Origin: CBDIHP01 sp965279195
GTDB lineage: Bacteria > Planctomycetota > Planctomycetia > Isosphaerales > Isosphaeraceae
DNA: 64,000 nt
Assembly (NCBI GenBank): GCA_965279195.1
Contig: CBDIHP010000033.1
Location: 62,001-126,000 of the forward strand
Direction of reading: 5' to 3'
The notes below the pieces were generated by a model. It was not told where the DNA came from. It ran no database searches and saw only the letters and a program-made list of their open reading frames with translations. The translations under genes were made by a program, and so were the position numbers. Below are positions 55,554 through 64,000 of the stretch, in pieces. Numbering within the stretch: the first letter of the stretch is position 1; each line of letters begins with the position of its first letter.

Positions 55554-56147
55554 TCAGGCTCCTCCCGGCCAGGGGCTGTTGGGCCCGGCGGGGCGGCCGG
55601 GCATCGGGCCGGCCCCGGGGCCGGGGCCTTGCGGGCGGCCGCCATAGCGAGGGTCGTAGCCGGGTGCGCCCGGCATCCCGCCGTAGGGCGGGGCCATGCC
55701 GACCGACGTAGGGATCAGGCCCTGGGATTCGGCCCCGTGCATGAATTGCATCTGCTTCTCGGCCAGCCATTGCTGGGCGTAGTGCAGCGCGTAGTTCTGG
55801 GCCGACTTGAGGGCCAGGGTCGCGAGCATGCCGACGCCGGCCGAGATCAGGCTCTTCTTGCGTTGCTCTCGCTCCGGTGCGGCCGCGACCGATCCGGCGG
55901 CCTTCGCCGCCTTCTCGACGATCACGACTGGCGCGGGCGCGGACTTCCTGCCGCGTGGCACGACCAGGTAGCCCAGGCCGGCCGCGAGGCTCAGGCTCAG
56001 CATGGGGTAGGCGGTGATGTAGCGCCGCCAGTTCCAGGCCGAGTTGGCCGCCTCGACGACGCCACGGACGTCCTCGTGCAGCTCGCTCCGGATCTTCGCC
56101 ATCCGCCTCCGGATGGCGTCGACATCGTCTGTGGTGACTGTCGCCAC
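55554..56147 (-). CDS. DUF3618-like membrane protein with Gly/Pro-rich tail, 197 aa
   Basis: The N-terminus (DDVDAIRRRMAKIRSELHED) is like DUF3618-type proteins. A membrane segment (YPMLSLSLAAGLGYLVV) and a second hydrophobic helix (SLISAGVGMLATLALKSAQN) follow. The last 50 residues are a disordered Gly/Pro/Tyr-rich tail. It is the first gene of the envelope operon that runs 56147 to 53974 with single-base gaps or overlaps. The proteins of this operon resemble the yqjCDE group of other bacteria. Confidence 0.72.
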   Translation of the reverse strand: MATVTTDDVDAIRRRMAKIRSELHEDVRGVVEAANSAWNWRRYITAYPMLSLSLAAGLGYLVVPRGRKSAPAPVVIVEKAAKAAGSVAAAPEREQRKKSLISAGVGMLATLALKSAQNYALHYAQQWLAEKQMQFMHGAESQGLIPTSVGMAPPYGGMPGAPGYDPRYGGRPQGPGPGAGPMPGRPAGPNSPWPGGA

Positions 56148-56426
56148 GTCGGTCTCCCGCCCTTGCTGTGAGTCCCGAGGACTCGTGAGGCTCCGGCCGG
56201 GTCGCCATGACGCCTGGCCGTCTCGATTGCCGGGGCTCCAGGAGCAACCGCAATGCCAAGCCGCCGCGTGCTGAGCGGATCCTTGCGCAAGCGAGCAGAC
56301 GTCGGGTCCGATGGCCCCTCGTCCGGGACGCGGCGGGTGGAGGGCGTCCGGCCTCGGCCAGGGGCCGTCGGCGGTGCCACCCTGATTTCATTGTATCCAG
56401 ATGTCAGGGCTACTGGAAGTCACCGA
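56148..56426. other. Intergenic space between the membrane operon and the GTPase-like gene
   Basis: About 280 bases. It should hold the promoter of the minus-strand operon and the end of the next gene, which is also on the minus strand. Open frames through it are artefacts of high GC. No hairpin or promoter was clear. Confidence 0.35.
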
Positions 56427-58025
56427 TCATTTCGTCGAATCGGCCGGGGCCTGGGGCCGGGGACGCCAGAGGGTCCGCCCCTGCACGCGGACCTGCCGGA
56501 ACAGCCGGGAGACCTTCGACTCGTTCGAGACCTCGTGGAGGGTGCGGATCAGGGCGACACGCTCGGCGCGGGCGAGGGTCTCGACCAGGGCCGGGAGCAG
56601 TTCGGCGACGATCGCCTGCGAGTGCCTCGGGCCTTCCGGCAGCGCGAGGATCGGGTGGACCGTGGGCGGCAGGAGCGAGCGGAGCAGGTCGATCTGATCG
56701 CGCGAGGCGGCGAGGTCCTGGCCCTCGGGGACCGTCAGGACGGCGATCGCCGGCGGGAGTTCCAGGTGGGGGTGCTTGTGGTACCAGTCGCTCCACTCGC
56801 GGGCGAAGGCCAGGTCGGAGGCCCGCAGGGACGGGTCGGGGTGAACCAGGAGGATCAGGAGGTCGCCGGCCGAGAGTTCGTCGATGACCCGCTTCCGGGT
56901 CGAACGGTCGCGGGCCGTTTCGCCCTCGTGCGAGGTGTAGCCGGCGGTCGCGTTGATGGTCGAGCGGCTCAGGAGGGCCACGCCCATCTCGCCCGTGTTC
57001 GTATCGGCCAGCCTGGCCCGGAGCAGGTTCGGGTCGGAGTGGCAGAGGGCCCGGAGTTCCTCGGCCCAGCCGTCGAGGTTGACGTCGCGCGAGCCGACCA
57101 CGGCGATGCCGATCGAGACCTCGGCCGGGTCGGTGCTTGCCTCGACGCGCACCCCTTTGCGCATCAGCTTGCGATAGTGATCCGAACCGAGGATGAGACG
57201 GCCGCTGTAGAGTTCGACCAGGTGCATGCCCAGGCGGTTGACGTAGGCGCGGTAGAACCATTGCAGGAGGTTCTGCTGCATGTTCTTCCAGGCCGGCTTG
57301 ACCATGAGCTGCTGCGTCGCGAGCCGGGGCAGGCCGGTGAGCGGGTTGATGATCGGAAGGATGAAGTTGTAGAGGGTGTTGGCCTTCTGGATGTAGCCGG
57401 CGGCCTGGACGGCCATCTTGTAGTGGCCCAAGGTGATCATGTCGCCCCCGGGCACCTGGCGGCAGAGGCGATTCAAGTCCTCGGCGGCGAGTTCGAGCGC
57501 GCTCAGGAAGGAGACGACGGCGACCTTCTCGTTGGGGTCCTTCGAGAGCGGGTGGTAGTGCCGGGAGAGCCGTTCGACCAGTCGCTTGCCGGTGTCGATG
57601 TAGATGTCGGCGGTGGTGAGCGTCTCCATCGAGAGCTGGTCGGCCCGTTCGGATTCCTCCTGGACGATCTCCCAGGCCTGGCGGTCGAACGGGGAGAAGG
57701 TGTGGGGCGCGTCCCAGTCGATGGGGGGCAGGTACTTCGCCTGCGACTTGGTCCACCGCGAGGCGAGCACCGAGAAGGCCACGCTGGAGACGAGCCACGC
57801 GGCGCTGACGGGGAGGATCCAGCCCTTCTGCCAGAGCCAGAGGGCGCCGAAGCCCGTGTAGACGAGGATCGGGCCGGTAAACAGAGCCGTCAGGACCCAG
57901 GTACGCCAAGAGCCGAGCACGTCGGTGCCCTCCCGCTCGATCGTTGCGATTGCGCGGACCACCCGCCCGGGGAGTCCTTCGCCGGCCTGCGCGTGAAATT
58001 GCGCAGGCCCTGAGGGACCAGGCAT
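56427..58025 (-). CDS. GTPase-like membrane protein with degenerate nucleotide-binding motifs
   Basis: A 532 aa protein. Two membrane helices (VLTALFTGPILVYTGFGALW and WILPVSAAWLVSSVAFSVLA) lie near residues 44-90. A helical region follows, and from about residue 303 there is an alpha/beta domain like TrmE/Era-type GTPases. The P-loop position reads AVVGSRDVNLDGW (about 308-320) without GKS. The G3/G4 regions read ELSAGDLLILLVHPD and AIAVLTVPEGQD without DxxG or TKxD. It may have lost GTP binding. The ATG at 58025 has no obvious ribosome site. Function unknown. Confidence 0.65.
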   Translation of the reverse strand: MPGPSGPAQFHAQAGEGLPGRVVRAIATIEREGTDVLGSWRTWVLTALFTGPILVYTGFGALWLWQKGWILPVSAAWLVSSVAFSVLASRWTKSQAKYLPPIDWDAPHTFSPFDRQAWEIVQEESERADQLSMETLTTADIYIDTGKRLVERLSRHYHPLSKDPNEKVAVVSFLSALELAAEDLNRLCRQVPGGDMITLGHYKMAVQAAGYIQKANTLYNFILPIINPLTGLPRLATQQLMVKPAWKNMQQNLLQWFYRAYVNRLGMHLVELYSGRLILGSDHYRKLMRKGVRVEASTDPAEVSIGIAVVGSRDVNLDGWAEELRALCHSDPNLLRARLADTNTGEMGVALLSRSTINATAGYTSHEGETARDRSTRKRVIDELSAGDLLILLVHPDPSLRASDLAFAREWSDWYHKHPHLELPPAIAVLTVPEGQDLAASRDQIDLLRSLLPPTVHPILALPEGPRHSQAIVAELLPALVETLARAERVALIRTLHEVSNESKVSRLFRQVRVQGRTLWRPRPQAPADSTK

Positions 58026-58081
58026 AACCCACGCCAGGAACTATCATCCCGCCACGAAGCCGCAACGGGAACGGACGAATT

Positions 58082-59266
58082 CTAGCCCGCGGATCGCCCG
58101 GCCCGGCCGAACTTGCGACGGCGGCGCAGTCGGTCTGCGAACAGAAGCGATCCGACACCCAGCCCGAGGAGGAGGGCGCTGGCGGGTTCAGGCACCACGG
58201 GAGGCCGGGGGGCGTCGGTGATCCACTGCCCGGGGATGGGGTCGAGCAGGAAGGCGCGGGCCTGCCCCTTGTAGAGGCCGTTGCCGACGATCTGGGAGGT
58301 CCCGTTGATCGCCGTCGCGCTCAGGAGGACCCAATCCTTCGCGTCCGAGGGGTCGATGAGGAGGTTGAGGTCGTACATCCTCTGCTGTTCGGGGGTCCAG
58401 AGGAACGCGCTCGAACCGCTGCCGCCGAAGGCCACGGTGCCGACGACCTGCGAGGCGTCGTTGATCCCGAACGCGATAGACGAGGAGCCGAACGGGAGGG
58501 TCCCCAGATCGATCACATCGCCCGGCGAACGGGCCAGGAAGGCGTGGAATCCCGAGCCGACCTGGGCGTAACCGACCGCCTCATTGGCGTTGTTGATCGC
58601 GGTCCCGAAGCTTGCGCCGGCCCCGGGGAGATTCCCGAGCCGGGTGAGCTGCCCGGCGAATCCGATGACCGCGTGATTGACCCCGGAGGCGTCGTCCGCA
58701 GTCCCGACGATCCAGCCGTTGTCGTTCAGGCCGACGGCGGAGCTGTTCAGGCCCTCGGCGAGCGTGCCGATGGAGCTGATCGCCCCGGCCCCGGATCCGA
58801 CGAATCCGCGCTGGATGCTGCCGAACTGCGTGACGCCGGCGACCTGCCCGCTGCCGTTGATCGAATAGGCGACGCTGGAACGGCCGCCGGGGAGGGTGCC
58901 GATGTCCTCGGGCTTGCCGTCTCCGCCGGTCTTGAAGGCGTGGAAGACGAACTGGCCGGTGGAGATCTGGATCTCCATCATGCCGGCGACCAGGCCTTTG
59001 TCGTTGATGGCGTTGCCGACGCTCGACCGGGCGTTGGGAAGGAGACCGACGGGCGCGGGGCTGCCGCCGCCATATCGCACGGCCAGGGAGGTCCCGTCGG
59101 AGGCGGTGGACGTGCCGACCCCAGTGCCCCCGGAGTTCATCCCGGCGGCCGAGCTGCCGCTGGTGCTCAGGGCACCCAGGTCGATGACGGTGAAGCCGGC
59201 GTGTGCGTCCGCGGCCCAGGCCGTTCCCCACGCCAGGATGACGAAGATCGCCGCGTGAGCCCGCAT
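58082..59266 (-). CDS. PEP-CTERM protein with HAF-type repeats
   Basis: An exported protein of about 394 aa with a signal peptide (AAIFVILAWGTAWAADAHA). It has repeated units of the HAF kind, such as IDLGALSTSGSSAAGMN, IGTLPGGRSSVAYSINGSG and LGNLPGAGASFGTAINNANE. The C-terminus VVPEPASALLLGLGVGSLLF followed by RLRRRRK is a complete PEP-CTERM sorting signal for exosortase. No exosortase is in the window. The ATG at 59266 has GAGG nine bases upstream; a GTG three codons earlier is possible. Confidence 0.9.
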   Translation of the reverse strand: MRAHAAIFVILAWGTAWAADAHAGFTVIDLGALSTSGSSAAGMNSGGTGVGTSTASDGTSLAVRYGGGSPAPVGLLPNARSSVGNAINDKGLVAGMMEIQISTGQFVFHAFKTGGDGKPEDIGTLPGGRSSVAYSINGSGQVAGVTQFGSIQRGFVGSGAGAISSIGTLAEGLNSSAVGLNDNGWIVGTADDASGVNHAVIGFAGQLTRLGNLPGAGASFGTAINNANEAVGYAQVGSGFHAFLARSPGDVIDLGTLPFGSSSIAFGINDASQVVGTVAFGGSGSSAFLWTPEQQRMYDLNLLIDPSDAKDWVLLSATAINGTSQIVGNGLYKGQARAFLLDPIPGQWITDAPRPPVVPEPASALLLGLGVGSLLFADRLRRRRKFGRAGRSAG

Positions 59267-59275
59267 CGTGGGCAC

Positions 59276-59488
59276 CTCGTTTCCCGCCTCGTCATCAAGG
59301 TCGAGAAGTCTTTGATGGTCGCATGAATGCAGCGTAACCCATGTTCAGTTTAGGCGTCGAAGCCGGACGAATTCAACCAGACTTGTGAAAAAATCCCCCG
59401 GATTGCCCCCTTTTTGGCCGGAACCCGATGACGCGATCGCGGCCCCATCCCCGAGGAGCGGCCCGGGGGCGGGGCCGGAGGGAGGGGC
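59276..59488. other. Intergenic space upstream of the PEP-CTERM gene
   Basis: About 210 bases, AT-richer near 59310-59400. It probably contains the promoter of the minus-strand PEP-CTERM gene and the end of the ferritin-like gene. The stretch TTGTGAAAAAATCCCCCGG near 59384 is notable but not a clear signal. Confidence 0.3.
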
Positions 59489-59995
59489 TCAGGCGTTGCC
59501 CTCATGGGCGGTGGCACACTTGAGGACCAGGCGGTTGAGGCCCGCCTGGAGCGCGGTGTGGTGCGACCGCTCCTCGGCCAGCAGGCCGGCGAGTTCGCGG
59601 GCGCTCTCGATGTCGCCGATCCCCTGGAACGTCTCGACCCAGGCGGTCATCCAGTGGATCGCGTCCGACTTGCTCGTGAGGTCGTGGGCGATCCGGCTCC
59701 AGGGGGTCGCGCCGATCTCGCCGACCTTCTGGCTGATCTTGCCCAGCGTGCCGGCGAGCATCCCGCCCGAGTGGCCCGGGTTGTAGCCGTAGCGGGTGGC
59801 GATGGTCTCGATCGCCTGCCGATGCCGGTCGTCGGCCGCCGCGATCTCGTGATAGAGCACGCCGAGTTCGGGGTCGGGCGGGCTCGCGGAGGTGGAAACC
59901 GCATCCTCATGGAGCCGACGTTCCGCCTCGATCCCCTTGGAGAATTCGGTCGCGATCCACTCGCGGTTCACGTTCGATGCGGTCCCGGTGGCCAT
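59489..59995 (-). CDS. Ferritin-like four-helix protein, 168 aa
   Basis: The protein from the ATG at 59995 looks like a four-helix bundle. Acidic and His residues are spaced as in ferritin-like proteins: EAERRLHEDAV, YHEIAAADDRHRQAIETIAT, then AWVETFQGIGDIESAREL and LLAEERSHHTALQAGLNRL. Metal binding is plausible through E and H residues but cannot be shown here. The frame is open to 60226, overlapping the kinase gene, but that part is not protein-like. It lies 76 bases downstream of the histidine kinase on the same strand. Confidence 0.6.
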   Translation of the reverse strand: MATGTASNVNREWIATEFSKGIEAERRLHEDAVSTSASPPDPELGVLYHEIAAADDRHRQAIETIATRYGYNPGHSGGMLAGTLGKISQKVGEIGATPWSRIAHDLTSKSDAIHWMTAWVETFQGIGDIESARELAGLLAEERSHHTALQAGLNRLVLKCATAHEGNA

Positions 59996-60071
59996 GGCGG
60001 TGGGCTCCTGTCTGTCCGAACCATCGCCCGAACCCACGTGGTCGAGCAAACTTCGGACAAGGACAGGGCAA

Positions 60072-61214
60072 TCAACGTGCCGAACCGACCTCCTGCCGCC
60101 GCGACGCCGACAACCGCGCGGGCCAGTCGAAGACGAGCGTGGTCCCCTTGCCGGGGGCGACGTCGAGTCGGGCGGCCCCTCCGAACCGGGAGGTGACCCA
60201 TGCGGCGATGGCCAGGTCGAGCCCACGCCGCTCGGCCGCGGTCCCGGCGAGCCGCTCGAAACGATCGGGGGACAGGCTGATCGGCTGGAGGTTCAGCGGA
60301 GGCGGCTTGTCGATCTCGACCTCGATCTGGAGCCGGTCCTTGGCGCCGCCGCCCGATATCCGGAGTTGGATCGGAGCGCCGGCCGCCGCGGTGCGGGCGT
60401 TCGCGATCGCCTGCTGGAGCGCCAGGCGCGCCCGGGAGGGGTCCAGGGTGACCTCCGCCGGGCAGTCCGGGCCGATGGCGAGTTTCACCGGCGAATTGTC
60501 CGAACCGACCCGCATCGCAGCCTCGGCCGAGAGGTCCCCGAAGAAGGTCTGGGGCTCGAAGTCCACGAGGGACAGGTTGTCGCCGCCTTCCAGCAACCGG
60601 CAGTATTCGCCGAGCTGGGCCAGCAGCCGTTCGATCTGACGCGCGTTGTCGTGCAGGAACCCGAGGTCTTCGCGCAGTTCGTTGCTCGGATTGGGGTTGG
60701 TCTGCTCGATCGCGCGGAGCGTCAGCCCGATCACGTTCAACGGCGTCCGCAGGTCGTGGACGATGATCCCGAGCAGCCTGGAGAGGAATTCCGACGAGTC
60801 GGAGCCCGACGTGCGATCGGGCACCCGGAGCCGCAGTTCGAGCAGGTCGGCGGCCCGGAAGATGACCTCCGCATCGCTGGCCGTGCTCGACGCCCACGCG
60901 TCCGCCTGCCGGGCCCGCGTCCGCCAGTCGCCGTCCGCTGAGACCACGAGCAGGATCGGGATGGCACGATCCCGGACGGCGACGATCCAGTCCCCCATCC
61001 ATCCCGCGCTCGAATCGAGTTCCGACCCCTCGGGCTCGACGGCGATCACCCCGGCGACGCCCCCCTGGCCAATGGCATCGAGGGCGTCATCGGGGGACTC
61101 GACCGATCGACCCCTCAGGCCCGATCGGTTCAACTCCTCGACGAGGTGCACGCAGCGATCCGCCACACCGACCACCAGGAACAGGTGCTTCGAGTTCACA
61201 GTCGCATCTTTCAT
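60072..61214 (-). CDS. Soluble sensor histidine kinase with degenerate receiver-like N-terminus
   Basis: A 380 aa protein without membrane helices. Residues 10-130 look like a receiver domain in which the usual phospho-acceptor Asp is not obvious (GVIAVEPEG). The DHp helix carries the H-box GIIVHDLRTPLN (H153). The ATPase domain has an N-box-like LALQQAIANARTAA and a G2-like APGKGTTLVFDWPA. It probably phosphorylates a response regulator, possibly the divergent NtrC-type gene at 62013. The start ATG at 61214 is the first in frame. Confidence 0.82.
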   Translation of the reverse strand: MKDATVNSKHLFLVVGVADRCVHLVEELNRSGLRGRSVESPDDALDAIGQGGVAGVIAVEPEGSELDSSAGWMGDWIVAVRDRAIPILLVVSADGDWRTRARQADAWASSTASDAEVIFRAADLLELRLRVPDRTSGSDSSEFLSRLLGIIVHDLRTPLNVIGLTLRAIEQTNPNPSNELREDLGFLHDNARQIERLLAQLGEYCRLLEGGDNLSLVDFEPQTFFGDLSAEAAMRVGSDNSPVKLAIGPDCPAEVTLDPSRARLALQQAIANARTAAAGAPIQLRISGGGAKDRLQIEVEIDKPPPLNLQPISLSPDRFERLAGTAAERRGLDLAIAAWVTSRFGGAARLDVAPGKGTTLVFDWPARLSASRRQEVGSAR

Positions 61215-62012
61215 CTATCGGCATCCCTATCAACGCCAGCCGTTCCCGATGGATCCTGGGCACGTCGCTGCGCGAGGCCTCCCCGGCTCACCTTCGGGGG
61301 CGGGTCGCCCAGCCCGGCGCCAAACCGACGCCAATCCGGGCCACGCCGAGGACGGCAGGGGAGCCCCGGTGGAGTCGCCGGGCGTCGGACACGAGGCGTC
61401 CGCCGAGGCCGCGCACCTCGCTCCAGTTCGCCCCGTTTCGGGGCCCGGGATGCCGGGGTCGAGCGATATCCACCATCCAACCGACCTCCGCCGAGTGATC
61501 GCCTCGCATGCAGGTCGGGCATCGCCTGCGATCCCGATGGCCAATTCCGCGGTTGAACGAGCAAACCCGGTGCCAGCTGTCCTTTCAGTGCAACAGCGAT
61601 GGCAACAGCCGCGTCCGGATTTCCCCGGCAACCTGGCCTCGAACACGCGACTTTCGCGGGGTCGGGGCCGTGCCCGATGGGCAGGTCGAGCGTATGCCGC
61701 TATCGTGATGGTTGGGCATGAATTTGCTCGATTCCGGGAGTGCTTGTTCCTCTCTTGCCTGTTGTTCCCCTGGTTGGGCAAGGCCGACCGAAGATTCCGG
61801 AATCGCGCGTGCCCTCTTACTTCGCGGATTGCTGAATGATTGACCAGTCGATAACACGGTCCGTTGGCCCGGGGGATTCGCTAGGGGTCTCACGGTCGAC
61901 CATTTTGGGAAATCGTGTTCGTCCCGGTCCCTGATTTGCTCGGCAGCGGGAACGGCAACGCTCGCCTGGTCCTGTTCCAACCCGTCGGCCCGAACGGATA
62001 CGAGATTATCGC
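61215..62012. other. 800-base divergent region between histidine kinase and response regulator
   Basis: This is the longest gene-free stretch of the window. Several long frames cross it on both strands (for example minus 61230-61781), but none has a protein-like composition or ribosome site that I trust. A remnant gene cannot be excluded around 61290-61510 on the minus strand, where sequence such as LVSDARRLHRGSPAVLGVA is read. The part from 61690 to 62010 is less GC-rich and should hold the promoter of the response regulator. Confidence 0.4.
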
Positions 62013-63407
<1,395 letters not shown>

Positions 63408-63527
63408 GTTCGGCCCGCCAGTTGCGTTCCTCCAATGACAATGCCACGGTTGGAGTTGCGGCCCGGACGGCGCGTCCGGGGCATCCCCGTGGCGGGCCGA
63501 GACACGCCGCCCCCGGGAACCGATTCC

Positions 63528-63959
63528 ATGCCGACTCGCGACGCCCTGACCGCCGCCGACGTGATGACACCCAGCCCCCGCACCTGCGCCCCGTTCAGCA
63601 CCGTGCTCGAAGCCGTCATGATCTTCCGCGACGCGGACTGCGGCGCCGTCCCTGTGGTCGACAACGGGACCCCCGTCGGCGTCCTGACCGACCGCGACGT
63701 GGCGCTCGCGGTCTCCGAGTACCCCGACCTCGCGACCCGGCCCGTCTCGACCCTGATGAGCACCGATGTCATCTCGGTCAATCCCCAGGAGCCCATCGGG
63801 GACGTCCTGGGCAAGTTCGGCGACCACGGCGTCCGCCGCCTGCTCGTGAGCGACGCGTCCAACAACCTCGTCGGCATCATCGCCTGGGCCGACATCGCCG
63901 CGTATGCCACGGACCGGAAGGTCGGCCAGGTGGTGTCCGACGTCGTCGAGCAGGCCTGA
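63528..63959 (+). CDS. CBS-domain protein, 143 aa
   Basis: A protein with two CBS motifs in tandem: AADVMTPSPRTCAPFSTVLE ... VGVLTDRDVAL and VSTLMSTDVISVNPQEPIGD ... VGIIAWADIAAY. CBS pairs bind adenosine nucleotides and regulate partner proteins. As a stand-alone pair it may act as a small sensor. I use the ATG at 63528 (MPTRDALTAADVM); the frame is open from 63435 but that part is Arg/Gly/Pro-rich. It follows the sigma-54 regulator by 120 bases. Confidence 0.88.
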   Translation: MPTRDALTAADVMTPSPRTCAPFSTVLEAVMIFRDADCGAVPVVDNGTPVGVLTDRDVALAVSEYPDLATRPVSTLMSTDVISVNPQEPIGDVLGKFGDHGVRRLLVSDASNNLVGIIAWADIAAYATDRKVGQVVSDVVEQA

Positions 63960-64000
63960 GCGACCGGGCTCCAGGTGACGGGCCCGCCCGGAACGGTTAT

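Noticed and set aside
61230..61781. Open frame of 183 codons in the long gap before the response regulator
   Set aside because: Composition is Arg/Pro/Cys-rich, there is no ribosome site, and overlapping frames on both strands are equally long; kept only as a possible remnant.

Overview
The window looks like a chromosomal segment of a planctomycete, most probably of the Isosphaeraceae type. The reasons are internal: very high GC throughout, a PVC-type membrane-bound dehydrogenase with a C-terminal CATCH haem motif, a CRTAC1/ASPIC protein, a CARDB protein with a FESLEGR N-terminal export-type motif, a PEP-CTERM protein, a HYExAFE protein, a protein kinase with a membrane tail, and secreted TPR-like paralogs with Hint domains. 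No tRNA, rRNA, CRISPR array, prophage or transposase was seen. The left edge cuts a membrane protein gene.

Layout. 1-7.8 kb: end of an ABC-exporter-like membrane protein, small hypotheticals, a DEDDh-type exonuclease, an M19 dipeptidase, a thioredoxin-like protein, an M32 carboxypeptidase, then a stress group (two UspA proteins and an Hsp20-like protein). 8.4-18.3 kb: a YncE/phosphoesterase gene broken by one frameshift, an esterase-fold protein without the nucleophilic serine, a CARDB gene broken by two frameshifts, malate dehydrogenase, an MFS transporter and a serine beta-lactamase-like hydrolase. 18.5-30 kb: the PVC dehydrogenase, an HtrA-type protease and a tandem of three secreted paralogs, two of which end in Hint autoprocessing domains. 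30.5-38.2 kb: a zinc-ribbon membrane protein, an HD-GYP protein, a kinase/small membrane protein/CRTAC1 set and a DUF2142-like membrane protein.

38.3-45.2 kb is the translation cluster infC-rpmI-rplT-pheS-(77 aa)-(APC permease)-pheT. It has a noncanonical ATC start at infC, a permease between the two phenylalanyl-tRNA synthetase subunits, and a short PheT. 45.3-47.2 kb holds small envelope-stress-type proteins (DUF1328-like, CsbD-like, a lipoprotein, a DUF883-like protein). 47.3-53.9 kb: dprA, aroB, an M50 protease, a homocysteine S-methyltransferase-like protein, a cysteine-cluster protein and small hypotheticals. 53.9-58 kb: a tightly overlapping minus-strand operon of small membrane proteins plus a lipid kinase, and a GTPase-like membrane protein with a degenerate P-loop. 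58-64 kb: a PEP-CTERM HAF-repeat protein, a ferritin-like protein, a histidine kinase, a sigma-54 response regulator and a CBS protein.

The intergenic spaces carry a recurrent family of inverted repeats (core CGCTGGGCG followed by TCTCC) at several sites. The most unusual coding features are the three-paralog Hint cluster, the split pheS/pheT operon, and several enzyme folds missing key catalytic residues. All calls come from reading the sequence and translations; no database search was run.
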